Shown here one piece after another: positions 8,679 through 16,000 of a stretch of DNA of 64,000 nucleotides. The stretch's first letter is position 1. Every line of letters starts with the position of its first letter. Both the position numbers and the translations under genes were made by a program. Source of the stretch: Nocardioides ganghwensis (GTDB taxonomy: Bacteria; Actinomycetota; Actinomycetes; Propionibacteriales; Nocardioidaceae); the NCBI RefSeq assembly GCF_014779655.1, contig NZ_JACXYX010000001.1:62001-126000 (forward strand), in the 5' to 3' direction. The notes beneath the pieces were generated by a model. The model was given only the letters and a program-made list of their open reading frames with translations. It had not been told where the DNA came from and ran no database searches.

Positions 8679-9233
8679 CTACTCCCGGGTCGGGCGAAGC
8701 GCCTCGGCCATGACGTCGAGCTGGTCGGGCGCGAGACCGAGGGCGGTCCGGACGCGACGCCGTCCGCTGAGCAGCATCCCGTCAGCGGGGTCACCATCCG
8801 GGAAGCCGTGCGTGAACGGGATGTTGTACCAGCGCAGCGCCTGCCTCAGCTGGTCATGGATCTCGTACGCCTCGGCGACGAGGTGACAGGTCGTCCGACT
8901 GATCTCGTCGTCGCGCGCCAGCCCGCGCAACGCCTTGTCGTATTCCGCGGCCGACTCCGTGTTGCCCTCGTCGAGCGCCAACGACAACAGGTTCGCGATC
9001 GGGTCGGAGGCTGACTCGCCACCGTCACGCATCGCGAGCCGGAAGCAGCGCCGCGCCTCGTCGTACTCCTGATGCATCTGCCAGTGCTCACCAGCCGCGA
9101 TCAACAGCGACTCGCGTCCGTGCTCGCCAGGCTGGAGGTCGTTCGCCTGGCGCTCGAACCGTGCGGGCTTCTCGTCGAGCGGGACGCGCTCCTCGATCGC
9201 GGTCAACAGGTCGAACAACTCGTCCTCGGTCAT
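8679..9233 (-). CDS. TPR-like helical hypothetical protein
   Basis: A 184-aa protein that is mostly alpha-helical and reads as consecutive TPR-like helix pairs: EHWQMHQEYDEARRCFRLAM, then NLLSLALDEGNTESAAEYDKAL, then LVAEAYEIHDQLRQALRWYN. The C-terminal part contains GRRRVRTALGLAPDQLD. ATG 9233 is preferred over the GTG at 9239. It lies 34 bases downstream of the gene ending at 9268 on the same strand, so the two may be co-transcribed. TPR proteins usually scaffold interactions; no specific partner is visible. Confidence 0.65.
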   Translation of the reverse strand: MTEDELFDLLTAIEERVPLDEKPARFERQANDLQPGEHGRESLLIAAGEHWQMHQEYDEARRCFRLAMRDGGESASDPIANLLSLALDEGNTESAAEYDKALRGLARDDEISRTTCHLVAEAYEIHDQLRQALRWYNIPFTHGFPDGDPADGMLLSGRRRVRTALGLAPDQLDVMAEALRPTRE

Positions 9234-9267
9234 GAGCACAGCCTTGCAGCACGTTCGCGCGGAGCGA

Positions 9268-9717
9268 TCACGCCACCATCCGGGGCTCGTGGCCGCAGGC
9301 GTCAGTCATGAAGTCCACCCAGCCGTGCTCGGTGACCAGGATGAGCTCGCCCGTGTAGACGTGCTGGAGGTGATTGGCATAGCGCCAACCCCGGCACCAG
9401 ACGCCCTCGTTGGGTCCGAAGATCGCGAAGCCGGGTCGCACGACGATGGTCACGGCCTTGTGGTCGGGTCCCTTCCCGTTGTTGGTCCACGGGAGCCCGA
9501 ACGCTTCCGTCGCTACGCGGAGATGCTCGGAGATGTCGTCGTCATCGTCCAGCAGGGCCGGAATCGGCAGCGGGTCCACGCGGAGCAAGGCCTGCTCCGT
9601 CGACGGGTGGCGGATGAGCGCCAGCCACGCGGTGTCCTCGCCGAGGACCACGGCCTTGGCCACCTCGCGAATCAGCGTGGCCGGATCGCGGAGCTCGTAC
9701 GTCCTGAGTTCGTCCAT
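9268..9717 (-). CDS. Conserved hypothetical protein, 149 aa
   Basis: A soluble protein of mixed alpha/beta character with a conserved-looking core (KAVTIVVRPGFAIFGPNEGVWCRGWRYANHLQ) and an acidic DDDDD segment near residue 57. The start is an ATG with no ribosome site; instead CATCGT lies 6 bases upstream, the window's recurrent leaderless layout with one deviation from TANNNT. I do not recognise the family. It is followed on the same strand by the TPR-like gene. Confidence 0.6.
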   Translation of the reverse strand: MDELRTYELRDPATLIREVAKAVVLGEDTAWLALIRHPSTEQALLRVDPLPIPALLDDDDDISEHLRVATEAFGLPWTNNGKGPDHKAVTIVVRPGFAIFGPNEGVWCRGWRYANHLQHVYTGELILVTEHGWVDFMTDACGHEPRMVA

Positions 9718-9841
9718 GTCGTCACGATGCCTCGGTCGCGCGCCGTCGTGCTGGCGTCATCCACAGGCACACGTCCGCCTCTGGTGTCGGCGGTGCGGCG
9801 CAGCAAGGGTGGACGTCGACCACCAGACCACGGGAGGACGC

Positions 9842-10452
9842 ATGGGCTTCAGCACCGACTTCGTCGGCCACATCGACATCGAGCCGCCTCTGAATGAGTC
9901 CGAGATCGCCTATCTCGCCGCATTCAACGCGTCGCGGCGCTACGACCGAGGGACCCGTACGAGGTGCCCGGCAACCCGCGCGCGGAGTCGGGCTCCAGCG
10001 TCGGTGATCGGTACAACCGTCCGGGACAGGGGCAGCCGAACCTCTGGTGCGACTGGGCGGTCTGCTGGGACGGGTGCTGCATCACGTGGAGCGGCAAGGA
10101 GAAGTCGTACTCGATGGAGCCGTGGCTTCGGTACGTCATCGACCACTTCCTGAGGGCGGGTGGCCACGCGTCCTCGGACCCGCGATTCAAGGACTTCACC
10201 TTCGATCACGTCCTCTCAGGGACCATCGTCGGTTGCCGCCGCGACAACAAGGAGTTGTTCGCCATCCGGGTGGAGGACAACGAGGTCACCAGGGAGGTCA
10301 TGGTGCGTGCAGATCCGAGGTACGTCGACTACCCACCCCTGCCCTACGAGGAGGAGATCGATCGCGAGGCCGACGACACGCGCCGTCGCCGCCGGCGGCC
10401 TCTGCCGGAGGAGTCCTCGAAGGTGGTCCCGCCTGCGCGCCGATCAGTATGA
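9842..10452 (+). pseudogene. Conserved hypothetical gene broken by a one-base frameshift
   Basis: The ATG at 9842 (ribosome site GGGAGGA) encodes MGFSTDFVGHIDIEPPLNES through ASRRYDR. The continuation (DPYEVPGNPRAES, then GQPNLWCDWAVCWDGCCITWSGKEKSYS through LSGTIVGCRRDNKELFAIRV) lies in a different frame to 10452. The switch falls at 9947-9952, and restoring one base would give a single protein of about 203 aa. The joined sequence matches a conserved actinobacterial family I remember as uncharacterised, in which YEVPGNPRAE follows the RYDR segment. This is either a real inactivating deletion or a sequencing error. Neighbours are small hypothetical genes and a toxin-antitoxin pair. Confidence 0.65.
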
Positions 10453-10453
10453 T
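10448..10453 (+). promoter_or_regulatory. -10 element of the first TA operon, leaderless
   Basis: TATGAT is one base from the TATAAT consensus and ends 6 bases before the ATG at 10460, which has no ribosome site. The transcript should begin at or next to the start codon. Confidence 0.65.
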
Positions 10454-10459
10454 CAAAGT

Positions 10460-10699
10460 ATGAGTGCCCGCATCACGGTCAGCCTGCCGGACGACCTCGT
10501 CGCGTCCGCGGCCGCCGCGGTGGCTGCCGGTCGCGCGACGTCGGTCTCGGCGTACGTCGCGAGTGCGATGCGGGAGAAGGCCGAACGCGAGTCCGTGGCC
10601 ACGGTGCTGGCTGAGTGGCGCACCGAGGCCGGGCCACTCACGGCCGCGGACGAGACCTGGGTGCAGGACGCGCTCGCCAGGGCACAGCTCGAGCCGTGA
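10460..10699 (+). CDS. VapB/RHH-type antitoxin
   Basis: A 79-aa protein opening with a beta strand (ARITVSLPDDLVASAAAAV) typical of ribbon-helix-helix DNA-binding antitoxins, followed by a helix (SVSAYVASAMREKAERES) and a C-terminal toxin-binding tail (LTAADETWVQDALARAQ). The family neutralises a PIN toxin and represses its own operon. The start is leaderless. The stop overlaps the GTG of the toxin by 4 bases (GTGA), so translation is coupled. Strong context; assignment to VapB rather than another RHH family is provisional. Confidence 0.8.
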   Translation: MSARITVSLPDDLVASAAAAVAAGRATSVSAYVASAMREKAERESVATVLAEWRTEAGPLTAADETWVQDALARAQLEP

Positions 10700-11076
10700 C
10701 CCGCGGTTTCTGCCTGGACGCAGGCGCACTCATCGCCCTTGACCGAGGGCAGCCGCGGGTGGTGCACCTGCTCGATCGGGTGATCGCCGGTGGAGGGGCG
10801 GTGGACATTCCCGCACCGGTCATCGCTCAGGTGTGGCGCGACGGCTCACGGCAGGCGCGACTGGCGCGTCTGCTCGGTGCGAGCGATGTCGTCCTGGTCG
10901 ATCTCGATGCCGAGATGGCGCGCGCCGTCGGGGTCCTGTGCGGAGCGGTCGGTGTCGCCGACGTGGTGGATGGGCACGTCGCCCTGCACGCGCGACGTCG
11001 CGACCTGGCCGTCCTGACGTCGGACCCCGACGACATCGCGCGGCTGGATCCGACCCTGGCCATCGTCACGGTCTAG
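10696..11076 (+). CDS. PIN-domain toxin (VapC-like)
   Basis: A 126-aa PIN domain expected to be a Mg-dependent ribonuclease. Acidic residues fit the PIN pattern: LDAGALIALDRG at the start (first Asp), a middle acidic region (VVLVDLDAEMARAVG), ADVVDGHVALHA (third Asp) and LTSDPDDIARL at the end. The GTG start inside the antitoxin stop gives the protein its usual short N-terminus. A toxin of this type usually cleaves tRNA or rRNA; the target cannot be read from sequence. A small hairpin follows. Confidence 0.82.
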   Translation: MTRGFCLDAGALIALDRGQPRVVHLLDRVIAGGGAVDIPAPVIAQVWRDGSRQARLARLLGASDVVLVDLDAEMARAVGVLCGAVGVADVVDGHVALHARRRDLAVLTSDPDDIARLDPTLAIVTV

Positions 11077-11080
11077 GCAC

Positions 11081-11099
11081 GTGCCGCCGAGCGCGGCAC
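11081..11099 (+). terminator. Short GC-rich hairpin between convergent genes
   Basis: GTGCCGC (11081-11087) pairs with GCGGCAC (11093-11099) around a 5-base loop, between the PIN toxin and the convergent helicase gene. The position and compact stem suit a terminator, but there is no T run. Confidence 0.45.
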
Positions 11100-11111
11100 C
11101 CGGATCGGCAG

Positions 11112-14072
11112 CTAAGACCAGTGGCGCCGCATCACCGTGGTCGCTGCGAACGGGTCCTCACCCGACACCGCGGCCACGATGCCGGCACCTTCCGGCTTCG
11201 CGGTTGCGAGCAGCCGGCCCTCGCCCACCCAGGCGGTCCACGCGTCGAGGTAGTGGCCGGCGCTGGTGGCGTTGCGGCCCAGGACGGTCGGGACCGGGTG
11301 CCACGCCTCCCCGGTCGCCCGTGCGGCGCGCAACGCCGCACGCGCGCCGCGACGCGTACGGATCGGGGCGTCCGGGGCTTGCGCGTCGGTGAAGCGGGAC
11401 ACGATGTAGCGCGGTGCGGCGACCGGTCCGATCGCCTCGTCGAACGCGACCGCGAAGACCTCGGCGTCGGCCTCGGTGCCGCCGAGCCGGAAGCGGTACT
11501 CCCCGCCGGGGTGGACGTCGACGGCGAGGCCGGACGCACCCACGCTCGTCAGCCCGGCGGCAGCCAGGCCGTCCGCGACGGCAGCGGCGACCGCCACCAG
11601 CGGCGGCACGACCGAGGTCAGAGCGAGCTGCGAGCGCACCCATCGCGTGAGCGTGTCGGTGTGACGACGACCGGTGACAGCGCCATGGCCGATCGTGGCC
11701 AGTGCGCCGACGGCGCCGGCCACCAGGGCCCACTCGCCCGCGACAAGAGTTGTGCCGCTGACGCCCGCCGTACCTGCTGCCAGCGCCAGAGGCGTACGCC
11801 AGCTGGTGGCCGGTAGCGGTTCGTCGGTCGTCATCCCGTCCGTCGTCAGTCGCCACGACGGTGGGACGGGAGCGAGGGTGACGACGTCGTCCAATGGCGC
11901 GGTGACCACAGACGTTGCGGGCCGGACGCGCAATGAGACCAGGGTGACGTCCTGGTAGGGCTCGCCGACCGCCCACGCGTCGCGGATGGCGTCGCGGTCG
12001 GCGGCGGCTACGAGCATGCGGGCGTTCAGGGCGTCGAAGGAGGCGACCGGCGGCGGAGCGAAGGGGGAGAAGGACGCGTCGATGTGGGCGACCCCGTCGA
12101 CGATGTCCCCGTCGTCGTCAACGCCGTGGAACCCCTGGTGCTTGCGCACCAGCCGGAACCAGTCGTTGTCACCCTTGAGGTGAGCCTCCGAGACGCACAC
12201 GACCGTCCAGTTGGTCGCGACCTTGTCCGGCCAGGTCGGGTCCGTGCGCAGCGCCCGGCCACGCGTCTGCACGACGGCCGTCAGGGTGGTGGCGGTGGAC
12301 AGGTCGATGAGCGTGGAGACACCGCGGGCGTTCCACCCCTCGCCGAGGAGGCCGCGGGTGCCGACGAGGACCTGGGTCCGACCGGCCTCGAAGAACGCAG
12401 TGACGTGGCCGACCCAGGTACGCGAGGTCCACCCGGACGTACAGGTCGAGACGGGGCCGGCTCCCGCCTCGACGAGCAGCTTCGACGCCAGCTCGCGATC
12501 GCGGTCGGCGACGAAGGCGACGAGGTCGCGCAGCGTCTCCTCGGACGCGGCCACGACGGACCCGGTGACCAACATCGGGTGGAGCACGGCCGTGTCAGGG
12601 TCCGTCAGCAGGGCCTCGAGCGCGGCCATCGCCGAACCCGCCTCGGCGTCGAGGACCCCGTCGAGGGCGACGGGCACGGTCGCGGACGCGCGTTCGTGGT
12701 CGCACAGCACCAGCACCCGGACACGTTCGCCGATCGCGGCGTGCTCGGCGGCGATGATCTGGGCCGCGGCGCCGGGCTTGGCGTACGACCGCGCCAGGAC
12801 GCGGTCGACGGTGGAGCGCCCGCGACGTACGCCGCGCCGCGTCCACTGGTAGCCCACCGAGGGCAGGGCGGCCTTCACGACCGCGAGCACCTCGGCGTCG
12901 CCCGGGTCCTCGGAGACGGCCACGTGGTTCAGCAGCCAGTCGCCGAGGAGCCGTACCCAGTCCTCGGCGGACGGGTCGTGCCGGTGCTCCTCGCGCAGCC
13001 GCGCGCCGACGGGCAGGTCGAGCAGGCCCGCGTGGTGCATGCGCAGGGCGGAGTCGCAGAGGTCGGGTTCCCGCTCGGCGAGCGCCGCCCAGGTGGTCGT
13101 GGCCGGGACCGGCTCGACGAACCGGGCGGTGAGCCACTCGTAGAACCCGACCGACCCGAATCCCGGAGTGGTGAGCAGGGTGGTGAGCTCGGTGAAGCGC
13201 AGCGCCTCGCTGGTGAGCCAGTCCTCCTCGGTCGGCGTGGGGGTGGTCAGCCAGACGAGCTCGTCGAACGGCGCGAGGTGCCCCTCCTTGACCACCGCCG
13301 GGACCGAGACGCGGTAGAGGATGCTCCCGAAGAGCTGGTCGACGAGCGCGCGCTGCTCGCCGACGAGGCTCTCGGGCGGTGTCGCGGTGAGCGCCAGGAC
13401 GTGGGCGCGGTCGACGGCGTCGAGCAGCTCGGCGAGCAGCCGCCCCCACACCTCGAGCAGGTGGTGGCACTCGTCGAGGACGAGCACCAGGCGAGGCTCT
13501 GCGCGGATCCGGTCGAAGAGGGCGACGCCGTTGGGGTGGAGCCGGTCGACGACCGTGGTCGCGTCGGCGTCGGCGTCGGCGTCCGTGGCCTCGGAGTCGA
13601 AGACGGCCAGGGACTGGTACGTCAGGCAGGTCAGCGGGCTGGCGAGGGACTTGTCGTCGCTCGCGTCGAGCCCCATCGTCGCTGCCTCGGCGATCCACTG
13701 CGACTGGATGGCGGTGTTGGGGGCGAGCACGACCGCCCGCGTGCCGGGGTGTTCCCGGAGCTCGCCGGCGACGGCCTCGAGGCCGACGCGGGTCTTGCCC
13801 GCCCCGGGCGGCAGGACCACCCACGCCCGCGGGTGTTCCGCGTCGTGCCACGCGCGAGCGAGTGCCTCGAGCGCTTCACGCTGGTGGATGCGCAGCGACG
13901 GCACGGCAGGCGCGTCCGGGTCGGGCACCGCTGGCCGCCTCCAGGTCGGCTGGGGGAAGTCACCTGGCGAGCCGCCGTGCGCCGCCGGTGTGTCGGTGCA
14001 TGGTGCCACGCGTCCCGCGCGTGTCCGGCCGCAGGCAGGATCGGTCGAGTCGCTCGCACGCAGAGGGGTCAT
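11112..14072 (-). CDS. DEAD/DEAH-box helicase with hydrophobic C-terminal segments
   Basis: A 986-aa SF2 helicase-like protein. Residues about 55-230 hold the first ATPase half: LRIHQREALEAL, Walker A PPGAGKT (88-94), DECHH (200-204), ALTATPPES. The second half contains GTRGLLGEGWNARGVSTLIDL and QTRGRALRTDP (motif VI). An Asp-Ala repeat (DADADAD) lies near 165. The C-terminal third has two long hydrophobic stretches (LALAAGTAGVSGTTLVAGEWALVAGAVGAL; TSVVPPLVAVAAAVADGLAA), unusual for a helicase and possibly membrane-associated, followed by a soluble tail. ATG 14072 is chosen for its GAGGTGGGG ribosome site. The gene is divergent from DUF488 and the alkyltransferase-like gene. A role in DNA repair or defence is inferred. 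Confidence 0.8.
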   Translation of the reverse strand: MTPLRASDSTDPACGRTRAGRVAPCTDTPAAHGGSPGDFPQPTWRRPAVPDPDAPAVPSLRIHQREALEALARAWHDAEHPRAWVVLPPGAGKTRVGLEAVAGELREHPGTRAVVLAPNTAIQSQWIAEAATMGLDASDDKSLASPLTCLTYQSLAVFDSEATDADADADATTVVDRLHPNGVALFDRIRAEPRLVLVLDECHHLLEVWGRLLAELLDAVDRAHVLALTATPPESLVGEQRALVDQLFGSILYRVSVPAVVKEGHLAPFDELVWLTTPTPTEEDWLTSEALRFTELTTLLTTPGFGSVGFYEWLTARFVEPVPATTTWAALAEREPDLCDSALRMHHAGLLDLPVGARLREEHRHDPSAEDWVRLLGDWLLNHVAVSEDPGDAEVLAVVKAALPSVGYQWTRRGVRRGRSTVDRVLARSYAKPGAAAQIIAAEHAAIGERVRVLVLCDHERASATVPVALDGVLDAEAGSAMAALEALLTDPDTAVLHPMLVTGSVVAASEETLRDLVAFVADRDRELASKLLVEAGAGPVSTCTSGWTSRTWVGHVTAFFEAGRTQVLVGTRGLLGEGWNARGVSTLIDLSTATTLTAVVQTRGRALRTDPTWPDKVATNWTVVCVSEAHLKGDNDWFRLVRKHQGFHGVDDDGDIVDGVAHIDASFSPFAPPPVASFDALNARMLVAAADRDAIRDAWAVGEPYQDVTLVSLRVRPATSVVTAPLDDVVTLAPVPPSWRLTTDGMTTDEPLPATSWRTPLALAAGTAGVSGTTLVAGEWALVAGAVGALATIGHGAVTGRRHTDTLTRWVRSQLALTSVVPPLVAVAAAVADGLAAAGLTSVGASGLAVDVHPGGEYRFRLGGTEADAEVFAVAFDEAIGPVAAPRYIVSRFTDAQAPDAPIRTRRGARAALRAARATGEAWHPVPTVLGRNATSAGHYLDAWTAWVGEGRLLATAKPEGAGIVAAVSGEDPFAATTVMRRHWS

Positions 14073-14256
14073 TGCCCCACCTCGATGTCCGGGGGTGGTC
14101 GAGATGGCTGTCGGTCGCACCATGCGGGTGTCACGATGAGCCTGCCGTCGGCGAGCCCGTCGACCGTGTCAACGGTCGCAGCACGGGTACGTCGTAGGTG
14201 CGAGGTCCCGGGGGTGGCCCGGCGTCGCGATCCGGGACGAGCGGAGGGAGGACGAG

Positions 14257-14799
14257 ATGGGTCGGCTGCTCACCGTCGGGCACGGGACGCTCGACCGCGA
14301 CGACCTTGCGGCGCTCCTGAGCGGCGCCGCGGTCGACCTGCTCGTCGATGTCCGCCGCTTCCCGGGCAGTCGGCACAACCCCGACGTCAGCTCCGACGCC
14401 CTGGCCGCATGGCTGCCCGAGGCCGGCATCGAGTACCGCTGGGAGGAGCGGCTCGGTGGACGCCGGCGACGGGACAAGGGCGCCGATCTGGACGCCGACG
14501 GCTGGTGGCGCGTCGAGGCGTTCCGGGCGTACGCCGCCCACACCCGGACGCCGGACTTCATCGCCGCGCTCGACGACCTGTGCGAGGACGTCGCCGCACG
14601 CGGCACGACGGCCGTCATGTGCAGCGAAGCGGTCTGGTGGCGCTGCCACCGCCGGCTCGTCGCCGACGCCGCGCTACTGCTCCGCGCGATCGACGTGGCG
14701 CACCTGGCGCACGGAGGCAAGACCACCCCGCACGAGCCGTCGGGGGGCGCGCAGGTGGTCGACGGCGTGCTCCGCTACGACGCGAGCGACGAGGGATGA
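14257..14799 (+). CDS. DUF488 family protein
   Basis: A 180-aa member of the DUF488 family, of unresolved biochemistry but often found near DNA repair genes. Family features are the N-terminal LLTVGHGTLDRDDLAALL, LLVDVRRFPGSRHNPDVS, and the signature MCSEAVWWRCHRRLVAD, with Cys, Glu and Cys-His placed like a metal or catalytic site. It begins after a strong GGAGGGAGG site. The last codons overlap the next gene (ATGA), so it is coupled to the alkyltransferase-like protein. The helicase gene starts 184 bases away on the other strand. Confidence 0.85.
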   Translation: MGRLLTVGHGTLDRDDLAALLSGAAVDLLVDVRRFPGSRHNPDVSSDALAAWLPEAGIEYRWEERLGGRRRRDKGADLDADGWWRVEAFRAYAAHTRTPDFIAALDDLCEDVAARGTTAVMCSEAVWWRCHRRLVADAALLLRAIDVAHLAHGGKTTPHEPSGGAQVVDGVLRYDASDEG

Positions 14800-15092
14800 G
14801 CCGCGTGGACGACGAGTACGTCGAGGCGGTACTGACGCTGGTCGAGCAGGTCCCGACCGGCCGGGTGACGACGTACGGCGCCCTGGCGCGAGCCGTCGGG
14901 ACCGGTGGCCCGCGTCAGGTGGGGCGGGTGATGGCGCTGCACGGCGACGCGGTGCCGTGGTGGCGCGTGGTGCACGCCGACGGGAGCCCGGCCACGTGTC
15001 ATGGCGGGACGGCCGTCGAGCGACTCCGGGAGGAGGGCGTGCCGCTCACGGGTCGCGGGCGGGTGGACCTGCGCACGAGCCTGGTCCCGTGA
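14796..15092 (+). CDS. Alkyltransferase-like (ATL) DNA-repair protein
   Basis: A 98-aa protein of the MGMT DNA-binding fold. The reading GPRQVGRVMALHGDAVPWWRVVHADGS aligns with the PCHRV active-site region of O6-alkylguanine transferases, but the reactive cysteine and the histidine are both tryptophan (PWWRV). Such proteins cannot remove alkyl groups. ATLs bind O6-alkylguanine, flip it out and hand the lesion to nucleotide excision repair. The helix-turn-helix and arginine finger (QVPTGRVTTYGALARAVG) are intact. It overlaps DUF488 by 4 bases. Confidence 0.9.
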   Translation: MSRVDDEYVEAVLTLVEQVPTGRVTTYGALARAVGTGGPRQVGRVMALHGDAVPWWRVVHADGSPATCHGGTAVERLREEGVPLTGRGRVDLRTSLVP

Positions 15093-15098
15093 CGGTCG

Positions 15099-15125
15099 CC
15101 GACCGACTTCTCGACCAACGGTCGG
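15099..15125 (+). terminator. Weak hairpin between convergent genes
   Basis: CCGACCG (15099-15105) pairs with CGGTCGG (15119-15125) around a 13-base loop, just after the ATL gene and before the convergent hemerythrin gene end. The fit is modest. Confidence 0.3.
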
Positions 15126-15150
15126 GCGGTGCGTCGCGTACCTGTCCGGG

Positions 15151-15948
15151 TCAGGCCTTCCTGCTCAGCTCCAGGCGCCACAGCTCGGGACCCGAGTCGC
15201 GGTAGGACACGGCGTAGCCGCCGGGGGCACGCTGCTCGAGCTGGGCCAGGAGCGGCAGCGGGTCGTGGTCGGCGACCAGCAGCAGTCCGGCACCGGGGCG
15301 CAGGCCCTCCAGCGCGCCGAAGATGGTCGCGTGACGGATGGCGTGCGGGATGGTGCGCACGTCGAGCTCGGGCAGGCCCGCCTCGTCGTGGCCGCCGCAC
15401 GCGCACTGGTGCCCGCCGTGGCCGGGCTCGGTGACCGAGGCGTCCTCGACGTGGTCCTCGTGCTCACCGTGGCCGCCGAGGAGCTCGTGCATGCCGGCCA
15501 GCATCTCGGCCACCGAGTAGTCCGGTGAGGCGACGAGGGTCGGGATGAGCTGGTCGTTCTCCTTGGCGAGGTGGCTGCCGAAGAGCGTCTCGAGGGCCCG
15601 GGCGACCGCCGCGGCCTCGATCGGGTCGGCCGCAGCCTCGAGGTCGGCCACCAGCCGGTGGATGAGGACGTGCTCGGCCAGCATGGCCTCGACCAGCAAC
15701 CGCGCCTCGACGATCTGCGCGGCGGCGGGGTAGAGGGTCTGCTCCTCCGCGGTCGCGTGCGGCACGAGCTCGTCGCGCAGCCAGGACAGCAGCTGCTGCC
15801 GCGCGGACCGGGCCTGGTCGGTGCGTGCGGCCCGCACGACGTCAGCGGTGAGCAGGGCGAGCCGGCCCGCCATCTCGGCGTGGTGCTGCTCGACCTTCTC
15901 GGCCGCCTCGGCGTCGGCGTGACTGCTGGCGATGGTGATGGTGGACAT
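15151..15948 (-). CDS. Hemerythrin-like plus DUF2249 protein
   Basis: A 265-aa two-domain protein. Residues 1-145 form a hemerythrin four-helix bundle with the expected di-iron ligands: VEQHH, LVPHATAEEQTLYP, LAEHVLIH and FGSHLAKENDQL. A His-rich linker (GGHGEHEDH, then HQCACGGHDE) leads to a C-terminal DUF2249 domain (LDVRTIPHAIRHATIF through YRDSGPELWRLEL). Hemerythrin-DUF2249 proteins are linked to oxygen, nitric-oxide and iron handling. It starts at an ATG after GAGGAGGC and is divergent from a probable Fe-S regulator. Its likely -10 (TAGATT on this strand, 15984-15989) lies inside the shared palindromic operator. Confidence 0.85.
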   Translation of the reverse strand: MSTITIASSHADAEAAEKVEQHHAEMAGRLALLTADVVRAARTDQARSARQQLLSWLRDELVPHATAEEQTLYPAAAQIVEARLLVEAMLAEHVLIHRLVADLEAAADPIEAAAVARALETLFGSHLAKENDQLIPTLVASPDYSVAEMLAGMHELLGGHGEHEDHVEDASVTEPGHGGHQCACGGHDEAGLPELDVRTIPHAIRHATIFGALEGLRPGAGLLLVADHDPLPLLAQLEQRAPGGYAVSYRDSGPELWRLELSRKA

Positions 15949-15970
15949 GGGTGCCTCCTCGGGTGGGCAT

Positions 15971-16000
15971 GGGGTTCACTAATAATCTACAATGAACCCC
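15971..16000. promoter_or_regulatory. Palindromic operator over two divergent promoters
   Basis: GGGGTTCA (15971-15978) and TGAACCCC (15993-16000) are perfect inverted repeats separated by 14 AT-rich bases. The spacer holds TAATAA/AATAAT (15980-15986), the -10 of the rightward regulator gene, and TAGATT on the other strand (15984-15989), the -10 of the hemerythrin gene. The right arm covers the first three codons of the regulator. A protein bound here would block both promoters, so autoregulation by the regulator encoded at 15992 is the simplest reading. Confidence 0.7.

Noticed and set aside
12084..15092. Very long plus-strand frame across the helicase gene
   Set aside because: It is antisense to a clear helicase and has arginine/glycine/glutamate-rich low-complexity sequence; only the end (14796-15092) is a real gene.
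14796..15092. Active O6-methylguanine methyltransferase
   Set aside because: The acceptor cysteine is tryptophan (PWWRV), so it is an ATL protein.
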